Source: Oscarella lobularis (Eukaryota > Porifera > Homoscleromorpha > Homosclerophorida > Oscarellidae). Taken from it: a stretch of 64,000 nt of DNA. The stretch lies in contig NC_089189.1 in NCBI RefSeq assembly GCF_947507565.1, positions 2,285,122 to 2,349,121 on the forward strand, written 5' to 3'. Positions 10,583 to 34,192 of this stretch are shown here, one piece after another (within the stretch, counting starts at the first letter, position 1; every line of letters starts with the position of its first letter). Under the pieces are notes generated by a model. The model did no database searches and had not been told where the DNA came from. It saw only the letters and a program-made list of their open reading frames with translations. The position numbers and the translations under genes were made by a program.

Positions 10583-12580
10583 ATGGCTAAAGCTGCATCA
10601 CCTGAGCCCCGAATTTTCCATGAAAGTGCGTTGATCGGGGATGATTTGTATGTTTTTGGTGGAATGAATGCGAAGAGATCACTTCGTTTCCCACGCGATG
10701 AAATCTGGACGTGTAATGTTCGAGACGAGCTGAAATGGATTCGACATATTGCCAAAGGAAAGGACATTCCTCCTCCCTGCGAAGGAGCACAATGCGTGGT
10801 CATCGATGGGATTATTTGTTCGTACGGGGGATTTAATAAGGAATCCGGGGGTCTTCTGGGAGAGTTTCTGGGAGAGGTGTTTGGTTTGGATCCGAAGAAA
10901 ATGAAATGGATCAAAGTAGCCACGCCCATTCATGGAAAGAAACCATGGCAACGCAGCGACTGCTGTTTGTGGGCCATTGGAGGGAGATTGATCATGTTTG
11001 GGGGATGGAGCAGACCCATTCCTCAAGATCGTCTCCAATCAGGAGCACAATGCAATAGGAGTGTAAACAATGAGATCTATGAATTTGTATTTGAGGAGGG
11101 AAGAGAAAAAGGTAAATTTCAATCTGTACTTCTCAACTTCTATCGATGATTAGGTTGCTGGTTGGATGTTGAATTAAATGGAAAAAGACCACAACCACGT
11201 ATGGGTGCTGCCATGGAAACAATTGATGAGCATCGAGGGATACTTCATGGAGGGGCTGATAACTGCAATTATTATTTTGATGATATTTATGTAATTGATT
11301 TGAAAGAGAAGGTAATTCAGGATTCTTTCTACTACGAGTTCAAATTGGTTTTTGGTAGAAATGGGCCGAAGCTGATTGTGTTCCAAAACCGTCTGCTCGA
11401 TCTCATCACAGATTTTGTCAATTAAAGTGTTCTGTAGAAAACAATTCTTTGATTCTTTTTGGCGGAATCAACATCAAGCAAATAGAAAAACTTTTAGATG
11501 ATAGTTACAAAATTGTTATCGAAAAACGCCAAGCTACAAGGGTGTGGAATCATTTATATTCTTTGCTAGTACTAAATATGTTTTTAGTTGGGTTTGGGCC
11601 AGGAAATAACTGACGTTTCGTACCACACTCTTCATTGCATAAAGAGAAGTGATGGCCTGCCTCAAATAATTGTCGTTGGCGGGAAGAACAGACGACAGGA
11701 GCAGAAAGATATGTTCTTTACTGCTGGTAATGGCTAATGAAAGTTGAGCAAGTCTTAACTCAATCTATAGCTTTATCAAAAGAATCTCTCTTGGGAAGTT
11801 ACTCCTTAGTACTGTCGGAACAGGGAAACGGGAACGTTTGTGAATCTGAAAGGGGGTTAGAAACTATAACGTACCTAACCTTTTTTGTGACTTTATTCTA
11901 TTGCGTGACCTTTATTTAGGAACTATCAAGCGTTGGAGAAAGAAAATGAAGAATTGAAAACACGCTGCAATGCTCTTCAGCAAGAGAATAACGAATTAAA
12001 GTAGGCAATACTATTCTCTATTTGGTTTTCAGCTTTTGGGAAGATTTTGATTGGTTTAGAATTCAATTGAAAACACTTGAAAAAGCTCACCATGATACGC
12101 TTGATGCACTCGCAAAGAACCAGGATAAAAGTCATCATGAGGGAGGACAAACAGGTAAGAAATAATATGTGAAAGTAGACTTTAGGTAAATGAACGCGTT
12201 CCTTTTCTATTGACATACACCTGCACGTAGATACCAAGAGAATGCCTGATGCCTCAGGCTCTGCTCTCGATTGTGAGGTGACCGATGCGCAACGGAATCA
12301 ATTAGCTTCTTTCTTTCCTGCGGAGTGGAGACCGCTAGCTCGAGAACTTCTAGGGGATACTAAGAGCATAGAAGCGTTTGAACGAAAGCACCTCGACAAT
12401 CCGGAGGAGATCGCCCATATAGTGCTCAACAAATGGCACAATCAAAAGGCATCAGATGCAACGGTGAAGTGCATCTGTGCTGTCCTTGTTCAATCGCCTG
12501 TTTATAATCGAAAGGCTGCAGAAAAGGTTTTCGGAGTCAAAGCTGTTGAACAGGTGAGGAAAGATCTCGGTCTTTTGTAG
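10583..12580 (+). CDS. Kelch - coiled coil - Death domain protein, copy 1 (most divergent)
   Basis: Start MAKAASPEPR. Exon 1 carries Kelch motifs LYVFGG, CSYGG and LIMFGG. Further exons give WLDVELNGKRPQPR, ILHGG, LILFGG and IIVVGG, for six motifs. Coiled-coil exons follow: NYQALEKENEELKTRC, LQQENNELK, then IQLKTLEKAHHD. The last exon (from about 12231) encodes a Death domain: PAEWRPLARELLG, ATVKCICAVLV, KAAEKVFGVKAVEQV, stop TAG 12578-12580. The frame stays open when the short introns are removed, so it looks functional. It has fewer coiled-coil exons than the other copies and the most diverged Death domain, suggesting an early split. Role inferred: adaptor that links Kelch-mediated recognition to Death-domain assembly. 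Confidence 0.85.
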
Positions 12581-12718
12581 CAACAATAAGTAATACAAGT
12601 AGTAAACATAAATACTTAAAAGTAGTGCTCTGCGATGCGTGTTTGAAACTCCGTCTTGCCAAAAAACAAAAGAGCGTGGCTTCGTGCCCCGGTGACGGGA
12701 TTCCCGGATTGGTCTGCA

Positions 12719-25112
<12,394 letters not shown>

Positions 25113-25277
25113 ACCGCGTCGGCGGAAATTGATTTCACGTTTTCGTTTGTCCGAGGGGATGTTGTCTGCTTTCCTTAATGTTTTTTATACGTTGTCCGGC
25201 TTAATTTCTCCCGCGTGGCAATAAAGTTCGGTGTCCGAGTGTTGGAGAGTCACTCGAGTCCTTACAGTGAATAGGAG

Positions 25278-25775
25278 ATGTTTGCCAAAGTCGCCTTTGT
25301 CGTTCTTGTTGCCTGCGGGCTTGCGCACGCGAGATATGCTGATATGGAGGCCGAGGCGCCGAACGATGCTCCTTGGACGAATCAAGAATACAGGTAGATG
25401 ATATTTAGATTTAATTTTTAACGCGAAAGCGATTGTTCGTCTAAGAGAGGATATGGGTTTCGATGCGGAGTCTGCGTGGCAACGCGAAGCCTCTCCTGAG
25501 TGGAATGACAACGATGACGATTTTGCGAGGAGCCAATCGGATGAACTGAACGGCGGCTACTGGCCTGAGAATGGTCAATCTAGCGGTGTCCTATTTTATG
25601 TCTTGCTTAATTTTTCTTGTACCAAGAGTATCGTCAGTATGATGGTGAGGCGATGGCTCGTGACACTGCGGAGTCGATGGAAGCAATTGACGCCGCGGCC
25701 ATGGAGGAAATTCGTCAAATGCAAGAAAGAGGATTCTACGATGAAGAGGAAGGTGACGAATCTACGACGAATTAG
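25278..25775 (+). CDS. Small secreted acidic protein of unknown function
   Basis: Three exons give about 130 residues. ATG 25278 starts a clear signal peptide (MFAKVAFVVLVACGLAHA, cleavage near residue 18). The mature chain is rich in Glu, Asp, Ala and Trp: YADMEAEAPNDAPW, then EDMGFDAESAWQREASPEW, NDNDDDFARSQSDEL, and a C-terminal helix-like segment MEAIDAAAMEEIRQMQERGF ending EEEGDESTTN, stop TAG 25773-25775. Introns at about 25395-25445 and 25575-25631 have good GT/AG ends and preserve the frame. I do not recognise a family. It is probably secreted or vesicular. Part of its 3' flank is duplicated upstream of the CARD gene at 29369. Confidence 0.65.
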
Positions 25776-26279
25776 AGAGAGGAAGACAATGTTCACTGTG
25801 CGTCGAAATTGCGCGTTTTTTTGTCCAATGTCTTTAGTACTGGATAATGCTCCAGTCTAGAATCTGTGTGTGTTTTTGTCTTGTGAAATCGTGAAATCAT
25901 AGATATAAAACGTCTGTGGTAAAATGTCCTTCTAATAGAGTCTGCTGATGGCTGCTTACTACGAACTCCCATCTGGGCAGCACTTCAACGCCTTTCGCGC
26001 AAGTAAACTCTCTCCTCTTCGCTCTTTGCTGCGTCCTTCGCTGCGCGGATACCTCGCGCACGTGTTACAATCTTTTATCCGGGCCTTTACCCAACGTTTT
26101 GTTTCTTTGAGAGCTCTTCGTCGATAGAGCGTTCAGCGATCGTCAACGCAGCACGACTAAAAGCGATTTTTTACTAGTAAGCAAACGACACGCGAAGCTT
26201 TCACAGCACGACTCAACGTCGATTTTCGCAGAATTCTTTCTTTACGAAAAACCGTTTATTTTCCAATATTTTACTTGAA
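25776..26279. other. Intergenic, partly duplicated flank
   Basis: No gene seen. Text from about 25838 (TACTGGATAATGCTCCAGTC) to about 26030 reappears at about 29071-29360 as the leader of a CARD gene, but here no CARD exon follows. The last bases before the next ATG (TTTTCCAATATTTTACTTG) are shared with the Kelch gene at 31286. Confidence 0.6.
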
Positions 26280-28588
26280 ATGTCTAACGCTGAATCACCT
26301 AAGCCTCGATGGGATCAGGAAAGTGCGTTGATCGGGGATGATTTGTATCTCTTCGGCGGAAGAATTGAGAACAAGTCTTTTTTATCATGGATGACATCAC
26401 GCACTTCTACTTATTTTCCCCGCAACGAAATCTGGACTTGTAATGTCCGCGAAGAGAAGAAATGGATTCGCCGTATCGCCGAAGGAATAAATATTCCTCC
26501 TCCTTGCTACGGAGCACAATGCGTGGTCATCAATGGGATCATGTATTCGTATGGGGGAGAGAAGGAAGACGGGGGTTCTCTGCGAGAGGTGTTTGGTTTG
26601 GATCCGAAGAAAATGAAATGGATCCAAGTAGCCACGCCCAAACATGGAAAGAAACCATGGCAACGCTACTACTGCTGTTTGTGGGCCATTGGAGGAAGAA
26701 TCATCATGTTTGGGGGAATATGTAAAGACATTCGTCCACTTTTTCTCCAATCAGGAGCACAATCCATTGGTGCAGTGAATAATGAGATTTATGAATTTGT
26801 ATTTGAGAAGGAAAGAGAAGAAGGTAAATTGCGTGAATTGATTTTTGAGAATAATTCAAACGTTGATGATTAGGATATTGGTTGGATGTTGAATTAAGTG
26901 GAAAAAGACCACAACCGCGATTTGGTGCTGCCATGGAAACAATTGATCATCATCGAGGATTACTCCATGGAGGGTGGGATGGTGGGAAATCATTAGATGA
27001 TGCATTTGTGATTGATTTGAGAGAACAGGTAAATCCTAATTTTTGTTTGGCAATAATTAATGAATTGTAATAGAAATGGATTTGCATCGAAATTCTTCCA
27101 AAACCTTCCGCTCGATGGGGCCACAGAATCTGTCGATTATCAAAAAAAGGATTCAAAGAAAGAAATTGCTTTCTTCTCATTGGCGGGTATATCCAAGGCA
27201 AGGCTTCAGACTACGCCCACATCCTTGATTTAGACGAAAGAAAATCTTACGTGGTATTTAATTACTTTCATTGATATTGAGTTGTAGTCACTTTTACTAG
27301 TTTCACTTAATCTCAGAAATAGCACTTATTTGCTATCACACTCTCCATTGCCTGGAGAATCGAGATGGATCTGCTAAGATTATCTTCACGGGTGGAAAAG
27401 ATTGGAATCACGAATTTAAAAAAATTTTGATTTCACTCACTCTTGGTGAGAGAGAAGATTTTTGACAACAATAAGCAAATTATTTTTCTAGGTCAATCAA
27501 ACAAGGAGTACATGAGAATTGAGTCTCAAATACTTCCTTCAGCTCAATTGAACCCAATCACGTCTCAAAGAGAACATGAGAGACAATTGAAAACATTGAG
27601 GTCGACTTTCTTGAATTTCTGTTCAAAATTAATTAGAATTTTGTAGGTTGGCGATGAAAGATGAAAGGTTAATAATGATGCAAATAAGAATTAATAGTCA
27701 CATGATTTTGAGACATTAGATTGGAGTGGGAAAAACGATGCCAAACTTTGGAAGAAGAAAAGAAGCAAATATTGATAGAACAGCGGTATTTATTATTAAA
27801 TTATACTTTAAATTTAGAATGCCATTCAAGGCTTCTCCGCTTTTGTAGCAAAGAACTGGAGACGCGCCACTCTCAGGAGAGTGCTATTATGCAAAGAAAT
27901 TATGACGCAGAGAGGTTTATTTGCATTATGATATTGGTTTCTGTCACGTGACAATAGCATTATTTCAGAAATGAATGGGAAGCTCAGCGCCTGGATCTGC
28001 AGAAGGCGAACGCTCGCCTAAATAAAGAACTTCAGACCACCAAGTGAATTTCTTGTAATTAAGAAATAAACAGATTTGATTACACGTTTTTAGAATGGAA
28101 TTAAAAGCAGTCCGGGAATCTCACCGTCAACTGATCGAATCTCTTGTCACCAACCCTCAACGCAGTTCCATTGACCAGGGACCTCACGCAACGCGTAAAC
28201 AAATTTCATCGAAATCATGAAGACGATGTTAATTGCATTTTCAAAAAAAGGTTCTATTGCTTCAAGCGAGACAGAAGTTGATCGAAAGGTGTCAGACGAA
28301 GAGCTTCAGCGATTGGCTCCGAAACTCATCGACCAGTGGAAGGAGGTTTCTCGTCGATTGCCTGGAGAGAAAGAGAGCGAAGCAGCGTTGGAAATGAAGC
28401 ACAGGAGCAATCCAAAAGAACTTGTCTACTCTATGCTCAATAGCTGGCATATTCTCAATGGGTGTGATGCAACGGTAAGGAGCATCTGTGAAGCACTTGT
28501 AAAGCGGCCCGTCATTCATCGGCTCGCCGCAGAAGACGTATTTGGGCGCGGTGTTGTTAAACAAGTTTTACGTGATTTGAGTCATTGA
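26280..28588 (+). CDS. Kelch - coiled coil - Death domain protein, copy 2
   Basis: Start MSNAESPKPR. Exon 1 runs to the donor after EREEG (GTAAATT), and its read-through end (NSNVDD) is intronic. Kelch motifs: LYLFGG, YSYGG, IIMFGG, LLHGG, LLIGG, IIFTGG. Then comes QSNKEYMRIESQILPSAQL and seven short coiled-coil exons, for example RLEWEKRCQTLEEEKKQILI, SKELETRHSQESAI, EWEAQRLDLQKANARL and MELKAVRESHRQLIESL. The final exon encodes the Death domain: LAPKLIDQWKEVSRRLPGE, YSMLNSWHILNGCDATVRSI, HRLAAEDVFG, ending VLRDLSH. I followed the splice phases through the gene and found no break. It is followed by a CARD-type relative about 780 bp downstream on the same strand. Confidence 0.87.
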
Positions 28589-29368
28589 TTATTTAATTAA
28601 TTGCCTTAAATAGATTTTTCTTTTTCTACTGTGGCTGTAATGGGTACTTTGACTTTGTATCGCTTTATTATTATCTTAGCATTCTTTCCTGCGAGACTGA
28701 TTGATTTTTCATAGATTTGATGTACTGGCTATCACATCCGGGGACGCACATTTCATCTTTACTGTTTCCTGACTTTCCTCTGGAGGTTCTTCGCGTTTAT
28801 TCTCACCGACACGCACGATCGATCTCTCGAAAGGTATTTGACGTGTTGGTGCTCTCATGGCAGCGTGCAGTCGCGTTTTCGATGCGCTAGGGCTCCTGAC
28901 AACTTTCGCCCACTCATCTCTCCTTCTTTTCCACGATCCGCACCAATCTGTAAGCAACTTAGTACCAGAAAAAGTGTCCCAAGTTCTATTTGAGCGCGAT
29001 TGAAGCTACAGATAGGCGATCTTTGCTATGCCAACATAGGCCTAGCGACTTTATTGAGATGTATTTAGTGTACTGGATAATGCTCCAGTCTAGAATCTGT
29101 GTGTTTTTGTCCTGCGAGATCGTGCAATGTCCCTCTAATACGAGCGACAGCTTTTGCTTACGTCACCACCAATCCGGGCAACCCTCTTCTCATTTCCTCG
29201 GACTTTTCTCTTCGTGAGGCTCCTCTCCAGCTGCCACTCGGCGGGCGTGCTCTTGAAAGGCATACTTCTTGCTTCGAATTGCATTCTAGAATTCCAGAGC
29301 TCTAGAAATCGCGCTTCAACGCCTCTTGCTCAAGTTAACTCTCTTCTCTGCGCAGATTCGGACGCAAT
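28589..29368. promoter_or_regulatory. Upstream region of CARD gene 1 with shared promoter module
   Basis: No gene supported. A block with TACTGGCTATCACATCCGGGG, then CGCACGATCGATCTCTCGAAAGG and a GCGTTTTCGATGCG stretch recurs in diverged form at about 31105-31260, 33820-34020 and 35280-35490. TTTGAGCGCGATTGAAGCTA at about 28989 recurs at about 35518. It is most likely promoter or leader sequence copied with the family. Confidence 0.45.
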
Positions 29369-30307
29369 ATGGCAGATACGAGATGGTCTCGTCTCGATTC
29401 GGTGAAGGACCGAATCGTCCCTCTTCTCGCAAACGCTCTTGATGAAGGAGCTTTTCTCGATCGTCTTGTTACACACGGATGCATTTCCTATTCTCAACAA
29501 GAGAATATTCGGCGACTTTTTTTGAATGTGGCACTGGAAGAAGTGGCTCGGGATTTGCTTCGTGTCCTGAGATTACGTCCACCTCTTATCTTTGATATTT
29601 TCTGCGCTATTCTGCAACATGGGAACGAAAAGACTTTGTATGACGTTGTCGCTTCTACTACTAGGTTTAGTATGAGCTGAGGCTTTTGTCACATATAACA
29701 TAGTATTGATGTTGCAGAAGTGAATCGGATGCTCGGTGCAGAGCTCTGCAAGAAGAGAACGTGCGCCTAAAGCAAGAACTTCAAACCACAAAGTGAAATC
29801 CTAACAGCTAATTAATAAAATGTTAAATGATAATTTATATAGCTTTCCGGGAATCTCGCCCTGACTCCTTTCCACAACATAGTCTAACGAAGAATGCTCA
29901 GAGATGTCAAACAGCTGGTATAGAGATTCCCATCTAAATCATGACAATGTTAATTATGTGTTCCAAAAGATTCTATTGCTTCAAGCGAGACAGAAATTGA
30001 TCGACAGGTGACGGATAAAGAGCTTCAGCAATTGACTCCCTATCTTATTGACAAGTGGAAAGAGGTTTCTCGTCGTTTGCCTGGCGAGAAAGAGAGCGAG
30101 GCAGCGTTAGAAGAGAAGCACAGGGGCAATCCCAATGAACGTGTCTACTCTATGCTGGACAGCTGGCACAATTTCAATGGGTGTGACGCAACGGTGAGAA
30201 GCATCTGTGAAGCTCTAATTAGACGTCCCGTCATTCATCGGCGCGCTGCAGAGGAAGTCTTTGGAGTTCATGCTGTTCGACAAGTCCGTGATAGTTTTGG
30301 TCAATAA
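29369..30307 (+). CDS. CARD - coiled coil - Death protein, copy 1 (linker splice site probably lost)
   Basis: Exon 1 from ATG 29369 encodes a CARD: PLLANALDEGAFLDRLVTHG, CISYSQQENIRRL, EEVARDLLRVLRLRPPLIFD, FCAILQHGNEKTLYDVV. A coiled-coil exon (SESDARCRALQEENVRLKQE) follows. In the linker exon the usual acceptor-plus-GAATTGAATTA text is missing: the sequence runs TTTATATAGCTTTCCGGGAA, so splicing at that AG meets a stop after seven codons. A complete Death domain exon remains downstream (about 29970-30307: LTPYLIDKWKEVSRRLPGE, YSMLDSWHNFNGCDATVRSI). The gene may therefore make a CARD-only protein, use an unseen splice, or be decaying. CARD plus Death in one chain resembles CRADD/RAIDD, an adaptor for caspases, although the coiled coil in between is different. 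Confidence 0.7.
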
Positions 30308-30415
30308 ATGTGTTTTTAATTAATTAAAGTATATGCTAGCAATGCTCGTTTTGGTTGTGTATTTTTTCTATAATCCTAGCATTTTTAATGACTCATTGCT
30401 AATTATTACTAGATA

Positions 30416-30440
30416 ATGATGGCCTTTTGTGAGCCATCAT
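30416..30440. repeat. Inverted repeat, 8-bp arms
   Basis: Arms ATGATGGC and GCCATCAT around a 9-nt loop, just past the end of CARD gene 1. Confidence 0.6.
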
Positions 30441-30660
30441 GTGATCCCCGAACACACCCTCAGCACGGTATCTGTCACTCTAATTTTAGGAAAGCTGATG
30501 TGCATAATGTGCATCACACTGCCTAACCATGACATGCATTATTTTCCGCAAAATCCTACAATTAGCTAATTTGACCTGTTCTGCGCACAGAGCGACAGTA
30601 CCCCTCCCCAGCCCAACTTTTTCAGGTGATCGTGTCACGAGGCCCATTATCAGCTTGCAG

Positions 30661-30706
30661 TTGGGTTTGCGTGCTGCGAGCTTTGCTCGCAGCACGACAA
30701 ACCCAA
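30661..30706. repeat. Near-perfect hairpin, 21-bp arms, 3-nt loop
   Basis: Left arm TTGGGTTTGCGTGCTGCGAG plus C (30661-30681), loop TTT, right arm 30685-30706, complementary apart from one inserted A. Confidence 0.9.
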
Positions 30707-30751
30707 CGTGCTCCTTTACTGCGTTCCCTTGATAAATGTTACTAATAAGCT

Positions 30752-30797
30752 CACTGTTATATGCCCGTTATGTTTATCAAACATAGATATAACAGTG
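30752..30797. repeat. Nested hairpin
   Basis: Outer arms CACTGTTATAT and ATATAACAGTG, with an inner pair TATGTTT and AAACATA around ATC. Confidence 0.85.
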
Positions 30798-30897
30798 CTG
30801 TTATGCTGAAAACTATTGAACACTATCCGGGGTTGCTATCTACTGTGACGTCACCTTTTTTTGGTACAGTGTAGAACTGTGAAATATACGGGAGAGT

Positions 30898-30924
30898 ATG
30901 ACATCACAATGAATGTGATGTCAT
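30898..30924. repeat. Perfect hairpin, 11-bp arms
   Basis: Arms ATGACATCACA and TGTGATGTCAT around ATGAA. The arms contain CRE-like TGACATCA. Confidence 0.85.
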
Positions 30925-31044
30925 AAAGGCACCTTTGTGTGTGATTGGCCTAAGAGCGATTGTGACGTGAGCGTGACCGACAGACAGACAAACACTTTGA
31001 GATTTTGGCCGATCAACTGGCCGATCACGTTTGAGAGCCCCTCC

Positions 31045-31085
31045 CACCAGGGCGCGCGCGGGCTTCGCCCGCGCGCGCCCTGGTG
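31045..31085. repeat. Perfect GC-rich hairpin, 19-bp arms, 3-nt loop
   Basis: Left arm CACCAGGGCGCGCGCGGGC, loop TTC, right arm GCCCGCGCGCGCCCTGGTG, exactly complementary. Confidence 0.95.
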
Positions 31086-31285
31086 TTCGGGGAATTAATT
31101 TTTATGTATCCGGGGAACAGACGTCTTATTTCTTCGTCGTTTCCTCGATTTATTGCTGTAATTTACGTTCGTCGACGCTCACGATCGTCCTATCGAAAGG
31201 TGAATCACGTTTTGACGCTCTCATAGCAACGTTTAGTCGAGTTTCGTTGCCTTAGGCCACCGACTTTCCAATATTTTACTTGTAA

Positions 31286-33677
31286 ATGTCTAAAGCTGCA
31301 TCACCTGAGCGTCGATCTCTTCACGAAAGTGCGTTGATCGGGGATGAATTGTATCTCTTCGGCGGAAAAACTATGATGACTGGAAAGACCCCATATTATC
31401 GTTATTTCCCGCGCAACGAAATCTGGACATGTAATGTCCGAGAAAAGATGAAATGGATCCGTCGTTATGCCAAAGGAAAGAATATTCCTCCTCCTTGCGA
31501 GGGAGCACAATGCGTGGTCATCAATGGAATCATGTATTCGTACGGGGGATGGACGAGAGACAGGGGTCTTCTGGGAGAGGTGTTTGGTTTGGATCCGAAG
31601 AAAATGAAATGGATCCTTGTGGCCACACCCATCCGTGGAAAGAAACCATGGCAACGCTCCTCCTGCTGTTTGTGGGCCATTGGAGGAAGATTGATCATGT
31701 TTGGGGGAGGGAGCGATCACATTCCTGAAGATCGTCTCCAATCAAGAGCACAATGCAATGGGAGAGTGAATGATGAGATTTATGAATTTGTATTTGAGGA
31801 GGAAAGAGAAAACGGTAAATTTAATGAATTGAAATGTGGGAATAATTCACATGTTGATGATTAGGATATTGGTTGGATGTTAAATTAAATGGAGAAAGAC
31901 CACAACCACGTGCCCGTGCTGCCATGGAAACGATTGATCAACATCGAGGATTACTCCATGGAGGGTGGGATGGTGGGAAATCATTAGATGATGCATTTGT
32001 GATTGATTTGAGAGAAGAGGTAAATCCTAATTATGTTTGGCAATAATTAATGAATTGTAATAGAAATGGATTTGCATCGATTTCCTTCCAAAACCATCCG
32101 CTCGATGTGATCACAGAATTTGTCGATTATCAAAAGAAGGATTCAAAGAAAGAAATTGCTTTCTTCTCATTGGCGGGGACATGTATGCCAAAGACCACGC
32201 CTACATTCTTGACTTTGACAAAAGAAAATCTTACGCGGTACGAAATCAGAGCTATTGATATCAAATAGTAATCACTCTTATTAGTTTTACCTAAACCCGG
32301 AAATAGCACCTATTTCTCTTCACACTCTTCATTGTGTCAATCGAGATGGATCTGCTTGGATCATTGTCACAGGGAGACAGGGACCATTGAAAGAATTTTT
32401 GACGTCACTCACTCTTGGTACTGAGAGAGACAATTTTGACAAGAAAAATAAACTTTAGTTTATAGGTCACACTCAATCAAACAAGGAGTACATGAGAATC
32501 GAGTCTCAAATACTTTCTTCAGCTCAATTCGACCCAACCACGTCTCAGAAAGACGTACGGGTACTTGAACGACAATTGGAAACATTGAGGTTCACTTTCT
32601 TAGAGTTCTTTCTCAAAATAGCTAAAATTTCGTAGGTCGGAGATGAGTGCTGAAAGGTTTAATATTATAGTATCATTACCTCTTATTTGCTTTATTGTTG
32701 AGACACAATAGATCGCAGTTGGAGGAACGATGCCTAACCTTGGAAGAAAAGAAACAAATATTGATAAAACAGCGGCATGTATACCTTTAATTTAGAATAA
32801 TATTAAAGACTTCTCTGCTTCTGTAGCAAAGAACTGGAGACGCGTCACTCCCAAGAGATTGCTATTCTTCGGAGAGACAACGAATCTCAGAGGTGTAGTT
32901 ATATTATCAGGTCATCTTCTATCATGCGATGATAGCCTTCTTGTTGCAGAACTCAATTGGAAGCTCAATGCAAAGATCTCAAGAAAGAGAATGTTCGTCT
33001 GAATGAAGACCTTCAGACTACAAAGTGAATTTCTATTAATTAGGAAATAAACGTATCTGATTAAACCTTTTTTAGAATTGATTTAAAAGCCAGGACTGAA
33101 TTGGAAGCTCAATGCCGAGATCTGCAAAAAGAGGTCTCACAACTCAATGAGAAAGTTCGAGCCACAAAGTGAAATTTGTGTTAAATAATAAAAATATTTC
33201 ACAAGCTTTTGCATAGAAATGAATTAGAAACAATCCAGAACTCGCAGCACAGTCAAACGAGAAATGATGAGGGAACTCAAACAGATAGTATACATACTTT
33301 CATCTAATTCATGTCAATGGTAATCATATTTCTGAAAAGGTTCTACTACTTCAAGCGAGACAGACGTTGATCGAAAAGTGACGGACAAAGAACTTCAGAA
33401 ATTGGCTCCAAATCTAATTGACCAGTGGAAAGAGGTTTCTCGTCGATTGCCAGGAGAAAAAGAAAATGAAGCAGCGTTAGAAGAGAAGTACAGGGGCAAC
33501 CCAAAAGAACGTGTCTACTCTATGCTCAACAGCTGGCACATTCTCAATGGATCAGATGCAACTGTCAGGAGCATCTGTCACGCTCTTCTAGAACGACCTG
33601 TCATTCATCGGCTCGCAGCAGAGGAAGTCTTTGGAGTTGGTGTCGTTAAACAGGTTTTACGTGATATGGGTTTTTAA
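31286..33677 (+). CDS. Kelch - coiled coil - Death domain protein, copy 3
   Basis: Start MSKAASPERR at ATG 31286. Kelch motifs: LYLFGG, YSYGG, LIMFGG, LLHGG and LLIGG. In the sixth the second Gly is lost (IIVTGRQG). Then HTQSNKEYMRIESQIL and coiled-coil exons, including a doubled module (TQLEAQCKDLKKENVRLNED followed by TELEAQCRDLQKEVSQL), which lengthens the coil relative to other copies. The linker exon GTQTD joins at GT/AG to the Death exon: LAPNLIDQWKEVSRRLPGE, YSMLNSWHILNGSDATVRSI, HRLAAEEVFGVGVVKQV, ending LRDMGF. The splice phases I followed keep the frame open. Same strand and leader as copy 2. Confidence 0.86.
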
Positions 33678-34192
33678 TTATGTATTTTTCATATTAGTTA
33701 TGTATCTTTTTTTAATTTTTATTTTAACGCGATGGGCTGTACTGGTTATGGGTTTCTTTTTTGCCTTGCCTATATTTTTTTCATCCTACAGTAGCATTTT
33801 TATAGCGAAAAAGGTGTCCGCATACTGGCTAGCACATCCGGGGTGGCGAATTCATTCTTCGCCGTTTTCTCGCTCTGTTGAGTCGCTTTTATGCTCATCG
33901 ACGAGCACGATTGCTCTTTAGAAAGGTATTTATTGTTTGTGCGCTCTCGTAACAGGGCTTAATCGTCTTTTCGGTGCGTTAGGCACCTCTCTGTCTTTCT
34001 ACGATCAAACCAATCTGTAAGCAGGCGTTTCTCTCATCGTAGAGAGTCAAACGCTAGCGTTTCGGTCCCACATAGACGTGTATAGCTTTTGCTCGCATGT
34101 TTAGAGTCTTGCGTTTTGGTACCAGGGATATAATAGAAGATTAGGTACTATGCCATGTTCGCTTAGGGACAGTGCCCGGACTACAGTACCCC
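33678..34192. promoter_or_regulatory. Upstream region of CARD gene 2 with shared promoter module
   Basis: No gene. It contains the module with ACTGGCTAGCACATCCGGGG, GCTCATCGACGAGCACGATT and GTGCGTTAGG, strongly similar to 35275-35490 and more weakly to 28725-28935 and 31105-31260. Confidence 0.5.

Larger units (their letters stand above)
30308..31285. other. Intergenic region rich in inverted repeats
   Basis: No gene seen. It contains at least five hairpins listed separately, TGACGTCA-like sites, and at 31105-31285 a copy of the family promoter module followed by TTTTCCAATATTTTACTTG just before the Kelch start at 31286. Confidence 0.7.

Noticed and set aside
12242..12580. Reading the Death exon as a separate small gene.
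   Set aside because: It is preceded by an acceptor and continues in phase from the coiled-coil exons, as in all paralogues.
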